Below are positions 26,876 to 35,298 of a stretch of 64,000 bases of DNA, one piece after another (the first letter of the stretch is position 1; each line of letters opens with the position of its first letter). The notes under the pieces were generated by a model that ran no database searches, was not told the origin of the DNA, and was given only the letters and a program-made list of their open reading frames with translations. The position numbers and the translations under genes are program-made. Source of the stretch: Burkholderia stagnalis (GTDB lineage: Bacteria; Pseudomonadota; Gammaproteobacteria; Burkholderiales; Burkholderiaceae). Location: positions 62,001-126,000 of the forward strand of contig NZ_CADESW010000023.1 of NCBI RefSeq assembly GCF_902830275.1, written 5' to 3'.

Positions 26876-27733
26876 TTACAGCCAGTAGACGACGACGTAC
26901 AGGCCGAGCCAGACGACGTCGACGAAGTGCCAGTACCACGCGGCGCCTTCGAATGCGAAGTGGTGTTCCGGCTTGAAGTGGCCGCGGATCATCCGCACCA
27001 GCACCACCGCGAGCATCGTGCCGCCGAGGAACACGTGGAAGCCGTGGAAGCCCGTCAGCAGGAAGAACGTCGAACCGTAGATGCCCGAGCCGAGCGTCAG
27101 GTTCAGTTCGTTGTATGCGTGGAAGTATTCGAAGCCCTGCGTGAACAGGAAGCAGACGCCGAGCACGAGCGTCGCGGCCAGCCAGGCGATCGCCTTGTTG
27201 CGGTGATTGTCGCGCAGCGCGTGGTGCGACACCGTCAGCGTCGCGCCCGACGACAGCAGCAGCGCGGTGTTCAGCGTCGGGATCGGCCACGGGCCCATCG
27301 TCTTGAAGTGGCCGGCGAGCAGGGCCGGGCCTTCGTTCGGCCACACGGCGGAGAAATCCGGCCAGATCAGCTTGTAGTCGAGGCTGCCGAGCTGGTGCAG
27401 CGCGATTTCACGCGCATAGAACAGCGCGCCGAAGAATGCGCCGAAGAACATCACTTCGGAGAAGATGAACCAGCTCATGCTCCAGCGGTACGACACGTCG
27501 ACGTTCTTGCCGTACATGCCGCCTTCCGACTCGGCGATCGAATCGCCGAACCAGTGATACAGCGTGAAGAGGAACCACAGCAGGCCGAGCAGCGCGGTAT
27601 ACGGCGCCCAGTCGTGACCGTTGAGCCACAGTGCGAACGATCCGAGCATGACCAGCAGGCCGCAGGCCGCGCTGATCGGATGCTGCGACGGATGCGGCAC
27701 GAAATAGTACGGGGTCTGGTTTTGACCGCTCAT
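26876..27733 (-). CDS. ctaE: Cytochrome c oxidase subunit III
   Basis: 285-aa membrane protein with seven helices, part of the aa3-type terminal oxidase in the inner membrane. It begins with YYFVPHPSQHPISAACGLL and contains WFIFSEVMFFGAFFGALFY, the conserved acidic residue region of subunit III, LTGFHGFHVFLGG and HFAFEGAAWYWHFVDVVWLGLY at the C-terminus. Last gene of the oxidase operon, with a terminator 8 bp later. Upstream is the small DUF2970 gene. Confidence 0.97.
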   Translation of the reverse strand: MSGQNQTPYYFVPHPSQHPISAACGLLVMLGSFALWLNGHDWAPYTALLGLLWFLFTLYHWFGDSIAESEGGMYGKNVDVSYRWSMSWFIFSEVMFFGAFFGALFYAREIALHQLGSLDYKLIWPDFSAVWPNEGPALLAGHFKTMGPWPIPTLNTALLLSSGATLTVSHHALRDNHRNKAIAWLAATLVLGVCFLFTQGFEYFHAYNELNLTLGSGIYGSTFFLLTGFHGFHVFLGGTMLAVVLVRMIRGHFKPEHHFAFEGAAWYWHFVDVVWLGLYVVVYWL

Positions 27734-27871
27734 GCTTGATTCTCCACTTCAGTCCAATTTGTGTACCGGAAACGGCTCCGGCTTTATTTCTCTTGCGGCG
27801 CGACGGCCACCGCTCTTTCCTTCACGAAACGCCTGGGCGTTCCGCATCACATTCCTTGCTTGCCGCAGGCC

Positions 27872-28072
27872 TCAGCCCACGACGGCGCGCACGATCAGGA
27901 TCAGCACGCCGATGAATACGCCGGCCGCGATCAGCGCCACGATCAGCACGTGCAGCGGATTCAGCTGCGTCGCGTCCGCCTCCAGGTCGCGCCGCTTGCG
28001 CACGCCGAAGAACGACCACAACACCGCCTTCAGCGCCTGGCCGAACGAGCCGCTCCGCTTGACCTCCGTCAT
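27872..28072 (-). CDS. DUF2970 small membrane protein
   Basis: 66-aa protein with one C-terminal hydrophobic helix (VLIVALIAAGVFIGVLILIVRAVVG) and a basic N-terminal segment containing FGQALKAVLWSFFGVRKRRD, the signature of DUF2970. Members are found inside betaproteobacterial cytochrome oxidase operons. Function is unknown; a stabilising or assembly role is only inferred from position between ctaG and ctaE. 138 bp of non-coding DNA separate it from ctaE. Confidence 0.88.
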   Translation of the reverse strand: MTEVKRSGSFGQALKAVLWSFFGVRKRRDLEADATQLNPLHVLIVALIAAGVFIGVLILIVRAVVG

Positions 28073-28088
28073 CGCCCCGCCTCCGTCA

Positions 28089-28691
28089 TCATGCGCCCGG
28101 CTTCGTCGGGCCGGACTGCGTCGCCGTGCCGGCCGCTGCCTGCGCCGGCGTATTCAGCTCGAAGAACGTGTACGACAGCGTGATCGTCTTCACGTCCTTC
28201 GGCAGCTTCGGATCGATCACGAACACCACCGGCATCTTGCGCGACTCGTTCGCGGCCAGCGTCTGTTGCGTGAAGCAAAAGCACTCGATCTTCTTGAAAA
28301 ACTCGGTCGCCTGCTTCGGCGCGTAGCTCGGGATCGCCTGTGCGACGACCGGACGGCTCTGGCCGTTCGTCACGTCGTACACGATCGTCGTCAGCTCGCC
28401 CGGGTGCACGTCGAGGCTGTTGTGCTCCGGCTTGAAACCCAGCGGGCCGCGCGCGTTCGCATCGAACTCGACCGACACGGTGCGGCTCGTGTCGATCTGC
28501 GTGTTCTTCGCCTCGCGCTCGCTCACGTCGCGCTGCAGCAGGTTGTTGATGCCGGTGATCTGGCAGATCGCACGGTACATCGGCACGAGCGCGAAACCGA
28601 AGCCGAACATCAGTCCGGCCACGACGATGAGCTTCACCAGCATCGAGCGGTTGAACGCGCGATCGACGGCTCCGGACTCCTGCTTCGACAT
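28089..28691 (-). CDS. ctaG: Cytochrome c oxidase assembly protein CtaG/Cox11
   Basis: 200-aa copper chaperone that delivers copper to the CuB centre of subunit I. It has a single N-terminal helix (MLVKLIVVAGLMFGFGFALVPMYRAIC) and a periplasmic immunoglobulin-like domain. The copper-binding CFCF motif is present in KKIECFCFTQQTL (about 132-144), and VVFVIDPKLPKDVKTITLSYTFF closes the domain. Start ATG 28691. It lies 23 bp after the 46-aa assembly gene and 16 bp before DUF2970. Confidence 0.96.
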   Translation of the reverse strand: MSKQESGAVDRAFNRSMLVKLIVVAGLMFGFGFALVPMYRAICQITGINNLLQRDVSEREAKNTQIDTSRTVSVEFDANARGPLGFKPEHNSLDVHPGELTTIVYDVTNGQSRPVVAQAIPSYAPKQATEFFKKIECFCFTQQTLAANESRKMPVVFVIDPKLPKDVKTITLSYTFFELNTPAQAAAGTATQSGPTKPGA

Positions 28692-28714
28692 ACGACGACT
28701 TCCTCGCTACGGCG

Positions 28715-28855
28715 TCAGTGAGTGGACAGCCACCACTGCTTGATCACGACACCCACAAAAAAGACGGCGGCGATCACGAGCAGGGTCAGGCCGAGCCGCT
28801 TGTTGCCCGCGCGGATCTGCTCGGGCGTGCGTCTTTGTTGTGGATTCCGGTTCAT
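28715..28855 (-). CDS. Cytochrome oxidase small assembly protein (46 aa)
   Basis: A very short frame between ctaD and ctaG: it begins MNRNPQQRRTPEQIRAGNKR, continues with a single membrane helix (LGLTLLVIAAVFFVGVVIK) and ends QWWLSTH. The basic N-terminus and Trp-rich end fit a one-pass inner-membrane peptide. Small proteins in this position of Burkholderiales oxidase operons are annotated as small assembly proteins. The start ATG 28855 has an AGATG-type weak ribosome site, so coupling with ctaD is possible. Function is inferred from position. Confidence 0.83.
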   Translation of the reverse strand: MNRNPQQRRTPEQIRAGNKRLGLTLLVIAAVFFVGVVIKQWWLSTH

Positions 28856-28876
28856 CTGAATCGTGCTGTAGAACGC

Positions 28877-28913
28877 TCCGCCTCGCCTGCCTGCGAGGGC
28901 AGGCGAAGGCGGA
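28877..28913 (-). other. Strong intercistronic hairpin after ctaD
   Basis: Stem of TCGCCTGCC/GGCAGGCGA extended by TCCGCC/GGCGGA with a one-base bulge and a six-base loop. It sits in the 72-bp gap after the ctaD stop. No U-run, so it looks more like an RNA-stability or attenuating element inside the operon than a full terminator. Confidence 0.65.
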
Positions 28914-28927
28914 ACATCCGGTGAAAC

Positions 28928-30535
28928 TTACTCGACGTGCGGCGGTTGCTCGAACGTATGGAAGGGCGCCGGGCTCGGCACCGTCCACTCGAGGCCCGTC
29001 GCGCCATCCCACGGCTTGTCGGCCGCCTTCTCCAGCTCGCCGCCGCCACGGTATGCCGGCAGCACGACCGCGAACAGGAAGTACACCTGCGCGAGACCGA
29101 AACCGAACGCGCCGATCGTCGCGACCTGGTTGAAGTCCGTGAACTGCGCCGGGTAGTCCGCATAGCGGCGCGGCATGCCCGCGAGACCGACGAAGTGCAT
29201 CGGGAAGAACGTCAGGTTGAAGAAGATCATCGACGCCCAGAAGTGGATCTTGCCGCGCGTCTCGTTGTACATCCAGCCCGTCCACTTCGGCGCCCAGTAG
29301 TACCAGCCCGAGAACAGCGCGAACAGCGAGCCGGCCACCAGCACGTAGTGGAAGTGCGCCACCACGAAGTAGGTGCCGTGGTACTGGATGTCGAGCGGCG
29401 CCATCGCGAGCATCAGGCCCGTCAGGCCGCCGAACGTGAACACGAACAGGAAGCCGATCGCGAACAGCATCGGGGTTTCGAACGTCATCGAGCCGCGCCA
29501 CATCGTCGCGAGCCAGTTGAACACCTTCACGCCCGTCGGCACCGCGATCAGCATCGTCGCGTACATGAAGAACAGCTGGCCGGTGACCGGCATGCCCGTC
29601 GCGAACATGTGATGCGCCCAGACCATGAACGACAGGATCGCGATCGAAGCCGTCGCATACACCATCGAGCTGTAGCCGAACAGCGTCTTGCGCGCGAACG
29701 CCGGGATCACCTGCGACACGATCCCGAACGCCGGCAGAATCATGATGTACACCTCGGGGTGGCCGAAGAACCAGAAGATGTGCTGGTACATCACCGGGTC
29801 GCCGCCGCCTGCCGCGTTGAAGAACGACGTGCCGAAGTGGCGGTCGAACAGCACCATCGTGATCGCGCCTGCCAGAACCGGCATCACGGCGATCAGCAGG
29901 TACGCGGTGATCAGCCACGTCCACGCGAACATCGGCATCTTCATCAGCGTCATGCCCGGCGCGCGCATGTTCAGGATCGTCACGACGATGTTGATGCCGC
30001 CCATGATCGACGACGCGCCCATGATGTGCACCGCGAAGATCGCGAAGTCCATGCCCGGGCCCATCTGCGTCGACAGCGGCGCATACAGCGTCCAGCCGGC
30101 GGCCGTCGCGCCGCCCGGCGCGAAGAACGAGCCGACCAGCAGCACGGCCGCGACCGGCAGCAGCCAGAAGCTGAAGTTGTTCATCCGCGCGAACGCCATG
30201 TCGGACGCGCCGATCTGCAGCGGAATCATCCAGTTCGCGAAGCCGACGAACGCCGGCATGATCGCGCCGAACACCATGATCAGGCCGTGCATCGTCGTGA
30301 GTTCGTTGAAGAACTCCGGACGCATGATCTGCAGGCCGGGCGTGAACAGCTCGGCGCGGATCGCGAGCGCCATCACGCCGCCCGACAGGAACATGATGAA
30401 CGAGAACAGCAGGTACAGCGTACCGATGTCCTTGTGGTTGGTGGCGAACAGCCAGCGCCGCCAGCCTTGCGGGGTTTCGTGCGCGTGATCGTCGTGCGCG
30501 TGGCCCGCGGCTACGTCGTGCCCGATGCTAGACAT
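28928..30535 (-). CDS. ctaD: Cytochrome c oxidase subunit I
   Basis: 535-aa catalytic subunit with twelve helices that holds heme a, heme a3 and CuB and reduces oxygen while pumping protons. Diagnostic stretches: LTTMHGLIMVFGAIMPAF (heme a ligand His), WFFGHPEVYIMILPAFGI (CuB His and cross-linked Tyr), MVWAHHMFATGMP (CuB His pair) and HYVLVAGSLFALFSGWYYWAPKWTG (heme ligands in HFHYV). Start ATG 30535 with a GGAGAT site. Between ctaC and the small assembly gene. Confidence 0.98.
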   Translation of the reverse strand: MSSIGHDVAAGHAHDDHAHETPQGWRRWLFATNHKDIGTLYLLFSFIMFLSGGVMALAIRAELFTPGLQIMRPEFFNELTTMHGLIMVFGAIMPAFVGFANWMIPLQIGASDMAFARMNNFSFWLLPVAAVLLVGSFFAPGGATAAGWTLYAPLSTQMGPGMDFAIFAVHIMGASSIMGGINIVVTILNMRAPGMTLMKMPMFAWTWLITAYLLIAVMPVLAGAITMVLFDRHFGTSFFNAAGGGDPVMYQHIFWFFGHPEVYIMILPAFGIVSQVIPAFARKTLFGYSSMVYATASIAILSFMVWAHHMFATGMPVTGQLFFMYATMLIAVPTGVKVFNWLATMWRGSMTFETPMLFAIGFLFVFTFGGLTGLMLAMAPLDIQYHGTYFVVAHFHYVLVAGSLFALFSGWYYWAPKWTGWMYNETRGKIHFWASMIFFNLTFFPMHFVGLAGMPRRYADYPAQFTDFNQVATIGAFGFGLAQVYFLFAVVLPAYRGGGELEKAADKPWDGATGLEWTVPSPAPFHTFEQPPHVE

Positions 30536-30578
30536 GAGAATCTCCTAATGCGAATACGTCGACAAACACAGCGACACG

Positions 30579-32135
30579 TCAGGCCGCCGGGCCGATCTCG
30601 ACACGCCGGGCTTCCTTCGCGTCAGCCCCGCCCGTGATCGTTTCCGGCTTTTTCAGAATGATGTGGTCTTCCGCCACGCCCGCCGCCTTCAGCGCGTCGC
30701 GCACGGCTTGTGCACGGTGCTTGGCGAGATCGGCGTTTGCGTCGGCGGAGCCCGACTTGTCGGTGAAGCCCGACAGCGCAAGCTTCGCGTCCGGATGCGC
30801 CTTCGCATAGTCGGCCGCTGCCGCGATCGCCGACTGTGCGTCGGCCGGCAGCGTGCTCTTGCCCGTTTCGAAGTAGATCGTCGACAGCGCGGCCGATGCC
30901 TGGGCTGCGCCCGACGCGGCCTGCGCCGGCGCCGGTGCCGAAGCCGCCTCGGCCGGTGCGGCGCCCGCGGTGTCTTCCGGCATCTTGCCGTTACGCGCGT
31001 CCGCCACCTGCTTCGGTTGCAGCAGGTCGTTCTTGTGGTTGCCCCACGAGTTGCGCTCGTAGGTGACGACCGATGCGATGTCGAGGTCCGACAGCGACGC
31101 CCACGACGGCATCGCGCCCTTGCCGTGCAGCACGCGATCGAGGTGCGCCGAGATCGGGCCGTTCACGATCGGGCTGCCGTCCATCGCCGGGAACGCGCCG
31201 AGGCCCTTGCCGTTCACCTGGTGGCAGGCCGCGCAGTTCGCCTTGTAGACTTCCTCGCCGTGCGTGACGAGTTCGGCCACCGTGTAGATGCGGTGCGGAT
31301 CGACCGTGGCGCCGGCCGTCTTGGCCTTCTGCGCGGTGACCCACTTCGCGTAGTCCTCGTCCGACAGCACTTCGACGACGACCGGCATGTACGCGTGCTC
31401 CTTGCCGCACAGCTCGGTACAGAACCCGCGGAAGGTGCCGACCTTCTCGGCCTTGAACCACGTGTCGCGCACGAAGCCCGGGATCGCATCCTGCTTCACG
31501 CCGAACGCGGGCACGTACCACGAGTGGACGACGTCGTTCGCGGTCGTGATGATCCGGACTTTCTTGTTGACCGGCACGACGAGCGGGTTGTCGACTTCCT
31601 GCAGATAGGTGTCGGTGATGGCCTTCTTGCCCATCACTTCGTCGCGCGGGGTGGTCAGCGTCGACAGGAAGCTGATGCCCTCGCCCGGGCCCTTCACGTA
31701 GTCGTAGCCCCACTTCCACTGGTAGCCGGTGACCTTGACCGTGAGATCGGCGTTCGTCGTGTCCTTCATCGCGACGACGGCCTTCGTCGCCGGCAGCGCC
31801 ATCAGCACGACGATGATGAACGGCACGATCGTCCAGATGATTTCGACGGTCGTGCTCTCATGGAAATTGGCGGCCTTGAAGCCTTTGGATTTGCGGTGCG
31901 CGAAGATCGAATAGAACATCACGCCGAACACGCCGATGAAGATCACCGTACAGAGGATCAGCATCATCGTGTGGAGATCGTAGAGCTCCTCGGCGATCTT
32001 CGTGACAGGCGGCTGAAAGTTGATCTCGTTGACACGGGGGCCGCCCGGGCTATCACCGACCGCCAGAGCGGCACCGGCAAAGAGCAGTCCGCTGCATGCC
32101 AGCACGCCCGCGAGGGCTCGCTTGATTGTTTTCAT
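30579..32135 (-). CDS. ctaC: Cytochrome c oxidase subunit II fused to cytochrome c and OmpA domains
   Basis: 518-aa multidomain subunit. Signal peptide (1-25), two transmembrane helices (about 58-78 and 96-118), then the periplasmic cupredoxin domain with CuA ligands His204, Cys239, Cys243, His247 and Met250 (FCTELCGKEHAYM). A c-type cytochrome follows at about 285-385 with heme motif CAACH (301-305) and candidate axial Met342 in AMPSW, as in caa3 oxidases. After an Ala/Pro-rich linker, residues 418-515 form an OmpA-like domain (TIYFETGKSTLP, LSGFTDKSGSADANADLAKHRAQAV). ATG 32135 has AAGGA upstream; MEILGKDA at 32159 lacks one. The OmpA fusion is odd for an inner-membrane enzyme. Confidence 0.95.
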   Translation of the reverse strand: MKTIKRALAGVLACSGLLFAGAALAVGDSPGGPRVNEINFQPPVTKIAEELYDLHTMMLILCTVIFIGVFGVMFYSIFAHRKSKGFKAANFHESTTVEIIWTIVPFIIVVLMALPATKAVVAMKDTTNADLTVKVTGYQWKWGYDYVKGPGEGISFLSTLTTPRDEVMGKKAITDTYLQEVDNPLVVPVNKKVRIITTANDVVHSWYVPAFGVKQDAIPGFVRDTWFKAEKVGTFRGFCTELCGKEHAYMPVVVEVLSDEDYAKWVTAQKAKTAGATVDPHRIYTVAELVTHGEEVYKANCAACHQVNGKGLGAFPAMDGSPIVNGPISAHLDRVLHGKGAMPSWASLSDLDIASVVTYERNSWGNHKNDLLQPKQVADARNGKMPEDTAGAAPAEAASAPAPAQAASGAAQASAALSTIYFETGKSTLPADAQSAIAAAADYAKAHPDAKLALSGFTDKSGSADANADLAKHRAQAVRDALKAAGVAEDHIILKKPETITGGADAKEARRVEIGPAA

Positions 32136-32208
32136 AGCATCCTTACCCAAAATTTCCATTCAAACCCTCCCCCGTCGCAAGCCGCCTGCGCCGCGCCGGC
32201 CGCTCCGC

Positions 32209-32694
32209 TCAGCCGCAGCGCCGGAGCGACACGCGCAGTTCGTCGGCGAACTGCGCGCGCTTGTGCTGCGCGAGATGCTGCCCGATCACAACGGTCTGCC
32301 CGCGCGATACCAGCCGAATCGGATCGCGTGGCGTCGCGCCCGTCTCGACCCGCACCCAGCGCGGGTTGAATTCGATCTGCGTGAACCGCTCCGCATCCAT
32401 CCGCTCGATCACGAGCCGGTGCGGAAACAGCCTGATGCGCTCGTAATCGACCGCATGGCGCGCATAGACCGCAAACGCGAACCCCACCGCCAGCAGCTCG
32501 ATTCCGGTGAACGGCATGACGAGCCATGCCCCCTGCCACATCAGCATTGCCGCGATCGCCAGCGAGAAGCCCGCGAGCGACGCGTAAAACAGCACGAACT
32601 GGCGCGGCGACACCGAACAGTTGCGCTTTATGAGCCAGTCCTCGAGGACCGGCTCCGCATTCGCCGCTTCCGCCGAAACATTCGCTGCTTCCAT
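32209..32694 (-). CDS. DUF2244 membrane protein
   Basis: 161-aa protein with two closely spaced hydrophobic helices (QFVLFYASLAGFSLAIAAML and AWLVMPFTGIELLAVGFAFAVYA) and a C-terminal soluble part (FNPRWVRVETGA, SRGQTVVIGQHLAQHKRAQFADEL). This matches the DUF2244 family, which is commonly found directly upstream of ctaC in betaproteobacteria. It is the first gene of the oxidase operon. Function not established. ATG 32694 was chosen; the frame continues upstream to 32847, across the promoter, so longer versions are unlikely. Confidence 0.85.
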   Translation of the reverse strand: MEAANVSAEAANAEPVLEDWLIKRNCSVSPRQFVLFYASLAGFSLAIAAMLMWQGAWLVMPFTGIELLAVGFAFAVYARHAVDYERIRLFPHRLVIERMDAERFTQIEFNPRWVRVETGATPRDPIRLVSRGQTVVIGQHLAQHKRAQFADELRVSLRRCG

Positions 32695-32782
32695 CGCCGC
32701 CTCACGCGAATGGCATGCGATGCATGCCTGCATCGGACTCGCCACCCCGTATTGCGGGGACCCCGGGGCGACAAGCTGACGC

Positions 32783-32811
32783 ATTATAGGCGGGTTCAAT
32801 GGCATCCACAA
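32783..32811 (-). promoter_or_regulatory. Sigma70-type promoter of the cytochrome oxidase operon
   Basis: On the minus strand TTGTGG (32806-32811) and a perfect TATAAT (32783-32788) with a 17-bp spacer. Predicted start near 32776, about 80 bases before the DUF2244 ATG. Confidence 0.78.
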
Positions 32812-32928
32812 GCAAACGACTATCGCCCCGCGAGCCAAGCGCGACAAGCTTTCCGGCCATTTCAGGGGCCTTTTCGACCCCGCTTTGCGCCGCTAATTTC
32901 AGACATAACAAAACCCCTCTTTACCGCT

Positions 32929-33894
32929 TCAGCGATTCTTCGGACGCCCCTTCCCGATGTCCTCGAGACGCACGATGCCATGCCCTTCCGCGGTCGTGCG
33001 CGGCACGGCCTTCCACGCATGCCCGTAGATCACCTCGAAGGTGAGCGGGATCGTGCCGTCCTCGCGCCGGCGCGCGTCGAGCGCGTCGCCGAGCGCCTGC
33101 CGGAAGCGCCGCGACACGCCCCGCGGCGCCACGCGCTCGAACGGATAGGTGCCCCAGCGGCGCACGTCGGCCAGCAGGGAATCGGGGGATTTGTAGGTGA
33201 CGGTCAGCACTTCCTGATCCATCACGGGGATCTCGAAGCCGCTCTCGACGAGCATGTCGCCGAGGTCGTGCATGTCGACGAAATCGATCACGCGGGCGGC
33301 GGCGGGCGCGAGGCCGAGCGCCGCCTCGGCATCCGCGCAGGCCGCGCGCAGCTCGCGCAGCGTGTCGGGGCCGAGCGTGCTGAACATCAGCAGGCCGTTC
33401 ACGCGCAGCACCCGCTGCCACTCGGGCAGCACCGCGTCGGGGCGCGAATGCCAGTGCAGCGCGAGGTTCGACCAGATCAGGTCGAACGCGCCTGCCGCGA
33501 ACGGCAGCGCGGAGAAGTCGGCCTGCGCGACGCGCGGGCCGCGCTGGCCGAGCGCCTTGCCGAGCGACGCGGGCAGCCAGCGGCGCCAGCTCGCCTGCTC
33601 GACCTCGCGCTGCCCCGCCCGCGCGAGCATCGCGCCGGACAGGTCGACGCCGAACACCGGCGCCTCGGGAAAGCGCGCGCGCAGCGCCGGCAGGTCGTCG
33701 CCCGCGCCGCAGCCCGCGTCGAGCACCGCCGCCGGGCTCACCTTGATGTATTCGAGACGCTCGCACATCCGGTGGGCGATCTCGCGCGGCAGGAACGCGA
33801 CCGCGTCGAACGCGGCTGCGCGGCGGTCGAAGATCCGCCGCAGGCGCCTGGCGTCATAGACCGGACGGCTGGATGAGGTCGAAGCTGGGGACAT
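32929..33894 (-). CDS. BioC/NDUFAF5-like SAM-dependent methyltransferase
   Basis: 321-aa class I methyltransferase. The N-terminal RRIFDRRAAAFDAVAFLPREIAHRMCERLEYI is typical of BioC and mitochondrial NDUFAF5 relatives. Motif I is VLDAGCGAGDD, motif II FGVDLSGAMLARA, and the later DLIWSNLALHWHSRPDAVLPEWQRVLRVNGLLMFSTLGPD block matches BioC. BioC methylates malonyl-ACP to start biotin synthesis; whether this enzyme does so is not certain, because no other bio gene is nearby. ATG 33894 preferred to TTG 33903. Divergent from comF across 81 bp that contain TATACT near 33923. Confidence 0.82.
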   Translation of the reverse strand: MSPASTSSSRPVYDARRLRRIFDRRAAAFDAVAFLPREIAHRMCERLEYIKVSPAAVLDAGCGAGDDLPALRARFPEAPVFGVDLSGAMLARAGQREVEQASWRRWLPASLGKALGQRGPRVAQADFSALPFAAGAFDLIWSNLALHWHSRPDAVLPEWQRVLRVNGLLMFSTLGPDTLRELRAACADAEAALGLAPAAARVIDFVDMHDLGDMLVESGFEIPVMDQEVLTVTYKSPDSLLADVRRWGTYPFERVAPRGVSRRFRQALGDALDARRREDGTIPLTFEVIYGHAWKAVPRTTAEGHGIVRLEDIGKGRPKNR

Positions 33895-33975
33895 GTCGGG
33901 CAAACTCTCGAAGAGCCCGAAGTATACTCGCTCGCCCCGAAGCCTTCATTGAGACGGGGTCCGGGAGCTTTTTCG

Positions 33976-34755
33976 ATGAATCGCCAGCCGTTTTCCCCGT
34001 CGATGCGCGTCGTTATGTCGCAGGCCCGCGCACTGGTCGCGCGGCTCGCGGCGATCGCGTTGCCGAACCGCTGCGCCTTGTGCGGCAATATGTCACATCC
34101 GGTGATCTGCGCCGATTGCGACGCCGCGTACTGGAATGAAGCGCGCCTGCGCTGCACCGTCTGCGCGGTGCCGCTCGCCGCCGGGTGGGCGCGCCGCGCG
34201 GCCGGCTACCGGTGCGACGCATGCCGCGCGACGCCGCCGCCGTTCGATGCGACACTCGCGCTCGCCGACTACCGGGCGCCGCTCGACGGCCTCGCGCGGC
34301 AGCTGAAATTCCACGCGCGGCTCGCGCTCGGCGCCGAATTCGCGGGCCGCCTCGCGCGGCTGATCGCCGATGCGCATGACGCAGGCGGCACGAGTAGCGG
34401 CTTCGACGTGATCGCGCCGGTGCCGCTCGCGCGCGGCCGCCTCGCCTCGCGCGGCTACAACCAGGCGTGGGCGATCGCGCGGCCGCTCGCCCGCCGGCTC
34501 GGCGTGAGCGCCGATGCGGCGCTGCTCGCGCGCGTCGCCGATACCGCGCCGCAATCCCGGCTCGACCGGCGCGCGCGGCGCGACAACGTCGCGTCGGCCT
34601 TCGCGGCGGCCGGCAACGTGACGGGCCGCCATGTCGCGCTCGTCGACGACGTGATGACGTCGGGCGCGACGCTGTCCGCCGCGGCGCTCGCGCTCAAGGC
34701 GGCGGGCGCCGCGCGCGTGACGAATCTGGTTGCGCTGCGCACCGCGCGGGATTAA
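33976..34755 (+). CDS. ComF family amidophosphoribosyltransferase-like protein
   Basis: 259-aa protein with two N-terminal CxxC pairs (NRCALCGN, ICADC, CTVC, CDAC) that probably bind zinc, then a phosphoribosyltransferase domain with the PRPP loop VALVDDVMTSGATL (about 216-229). Conserved FDVIAPVPLARGRLASRGYNQAWAIA marks the ComFC/GntX family. Members are linked to DNA uptake in competent bacteria and carbon use in others, but the biochemical role is unclear. ATG 33976 with GGGAG upstream; the frame is open to 33949. Confidence 0.88.
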   Translation: MNRQPFSPSMRVVMSQARALVARLAAIALPNRCALCGNMSHPVICADCDAAYWNEARLRCTVCAVPLAAGWARRAAGYRCDACRATPPPFDATLALADYRAPLDGLARQLKFHARLALGAEFAGRLARLIADAHDAGGTSSGFDVIAPVPLARGRLASRGYNQAWAIARPLARRLGVSADAALLARVADTAPQSRLDRRARRDNVASAFAAAGNVTGRHVALVDDVMTSGATLSAAALALKAAGAARVTNLVALRTARD

Positions 34756-34810
34756 TTAGAGAGAAACCGGCCGCCCGCACGCGGCCCCGAAGTTCAATCA
34801 CCGAAGAATC

Positions 34811-35281
34811 ATGTTCAACGTCGTCCTCGTCGCCCCCGAAATTCCGCCGAACACCGGCAACGTGATCCGCCTGTGCGCCAATACCGGCGCGCGGCTGCAC
34901 CTGATCGAGCCGCTCGGCTTTCCGCTCGACGACGCGAAGATGCGCCGCGCGGGCCTCGACTATCACGAATACGCGGAAATGCGCGTGCATCCGGACTGGG
35001 ACGCGTTCGTCGCGGCCGAAGCGCCCGATCTCGCGCGAATGTTCGCGTTCACGACGCGCGGCTCGGGCCGCTTTCACGACCACGCGTTCCAGCCGGGCGA
35101 CTGGTTCGTGTTCGGCTCCGAGACGCGCGGCCTGCCCGCGCCGCTCCTCGAGCGCTTTCCGAACGAACAGCGCGTGCGCCTGCCGATGCGGCCCGGCAAC
35201 CGCAGCCTGAACCTGTCGAACACGGTCGCGGTGGTCGTGTTCGAGGCGTGGCGGCAGGCCGGCTTCGAAGGCGGCGCCTGA
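34811..35281 (+). CDS. trmL: tRNA (cytidine/uridine-34-2'-O)-methyltransferase TrmL
   Basis: 156-aa SPOUT-class enzyme that 2'-O-methylates position 34 of leucine tRNAs. Signature segments are APEIPPNTGNVIRLCANTGARLHLIEPLGFPLDDAKMRRAGLDYHEYA (quoted pieces spread over 9-56), FGSETRGLPAPLLE (about 104-117) and RLPMRPGNRSLNLSNTVAVVVFEAWRQ, the knot and SAM site. Full length for the family. Follows comF by 55 bp and may share its transcript. Confidence 0.95.
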   Translation: MFNVVLVAPEIPPNTGNVIRLCANTGARLHLIEPLGFPLDDAKMRRAGLDYHEYAEMRVHPDWDAFVAAEAPDLARMFAFTTRGSGRFHDHAFQPGDWFVFGSETRGLPAPLLERFPNEQRVRLPMRPGNRSLNLSNTVAVVVFEAWRQAGFEGGA

Positions 35282-35298
35282 CGGCCGGCACGAATGCG

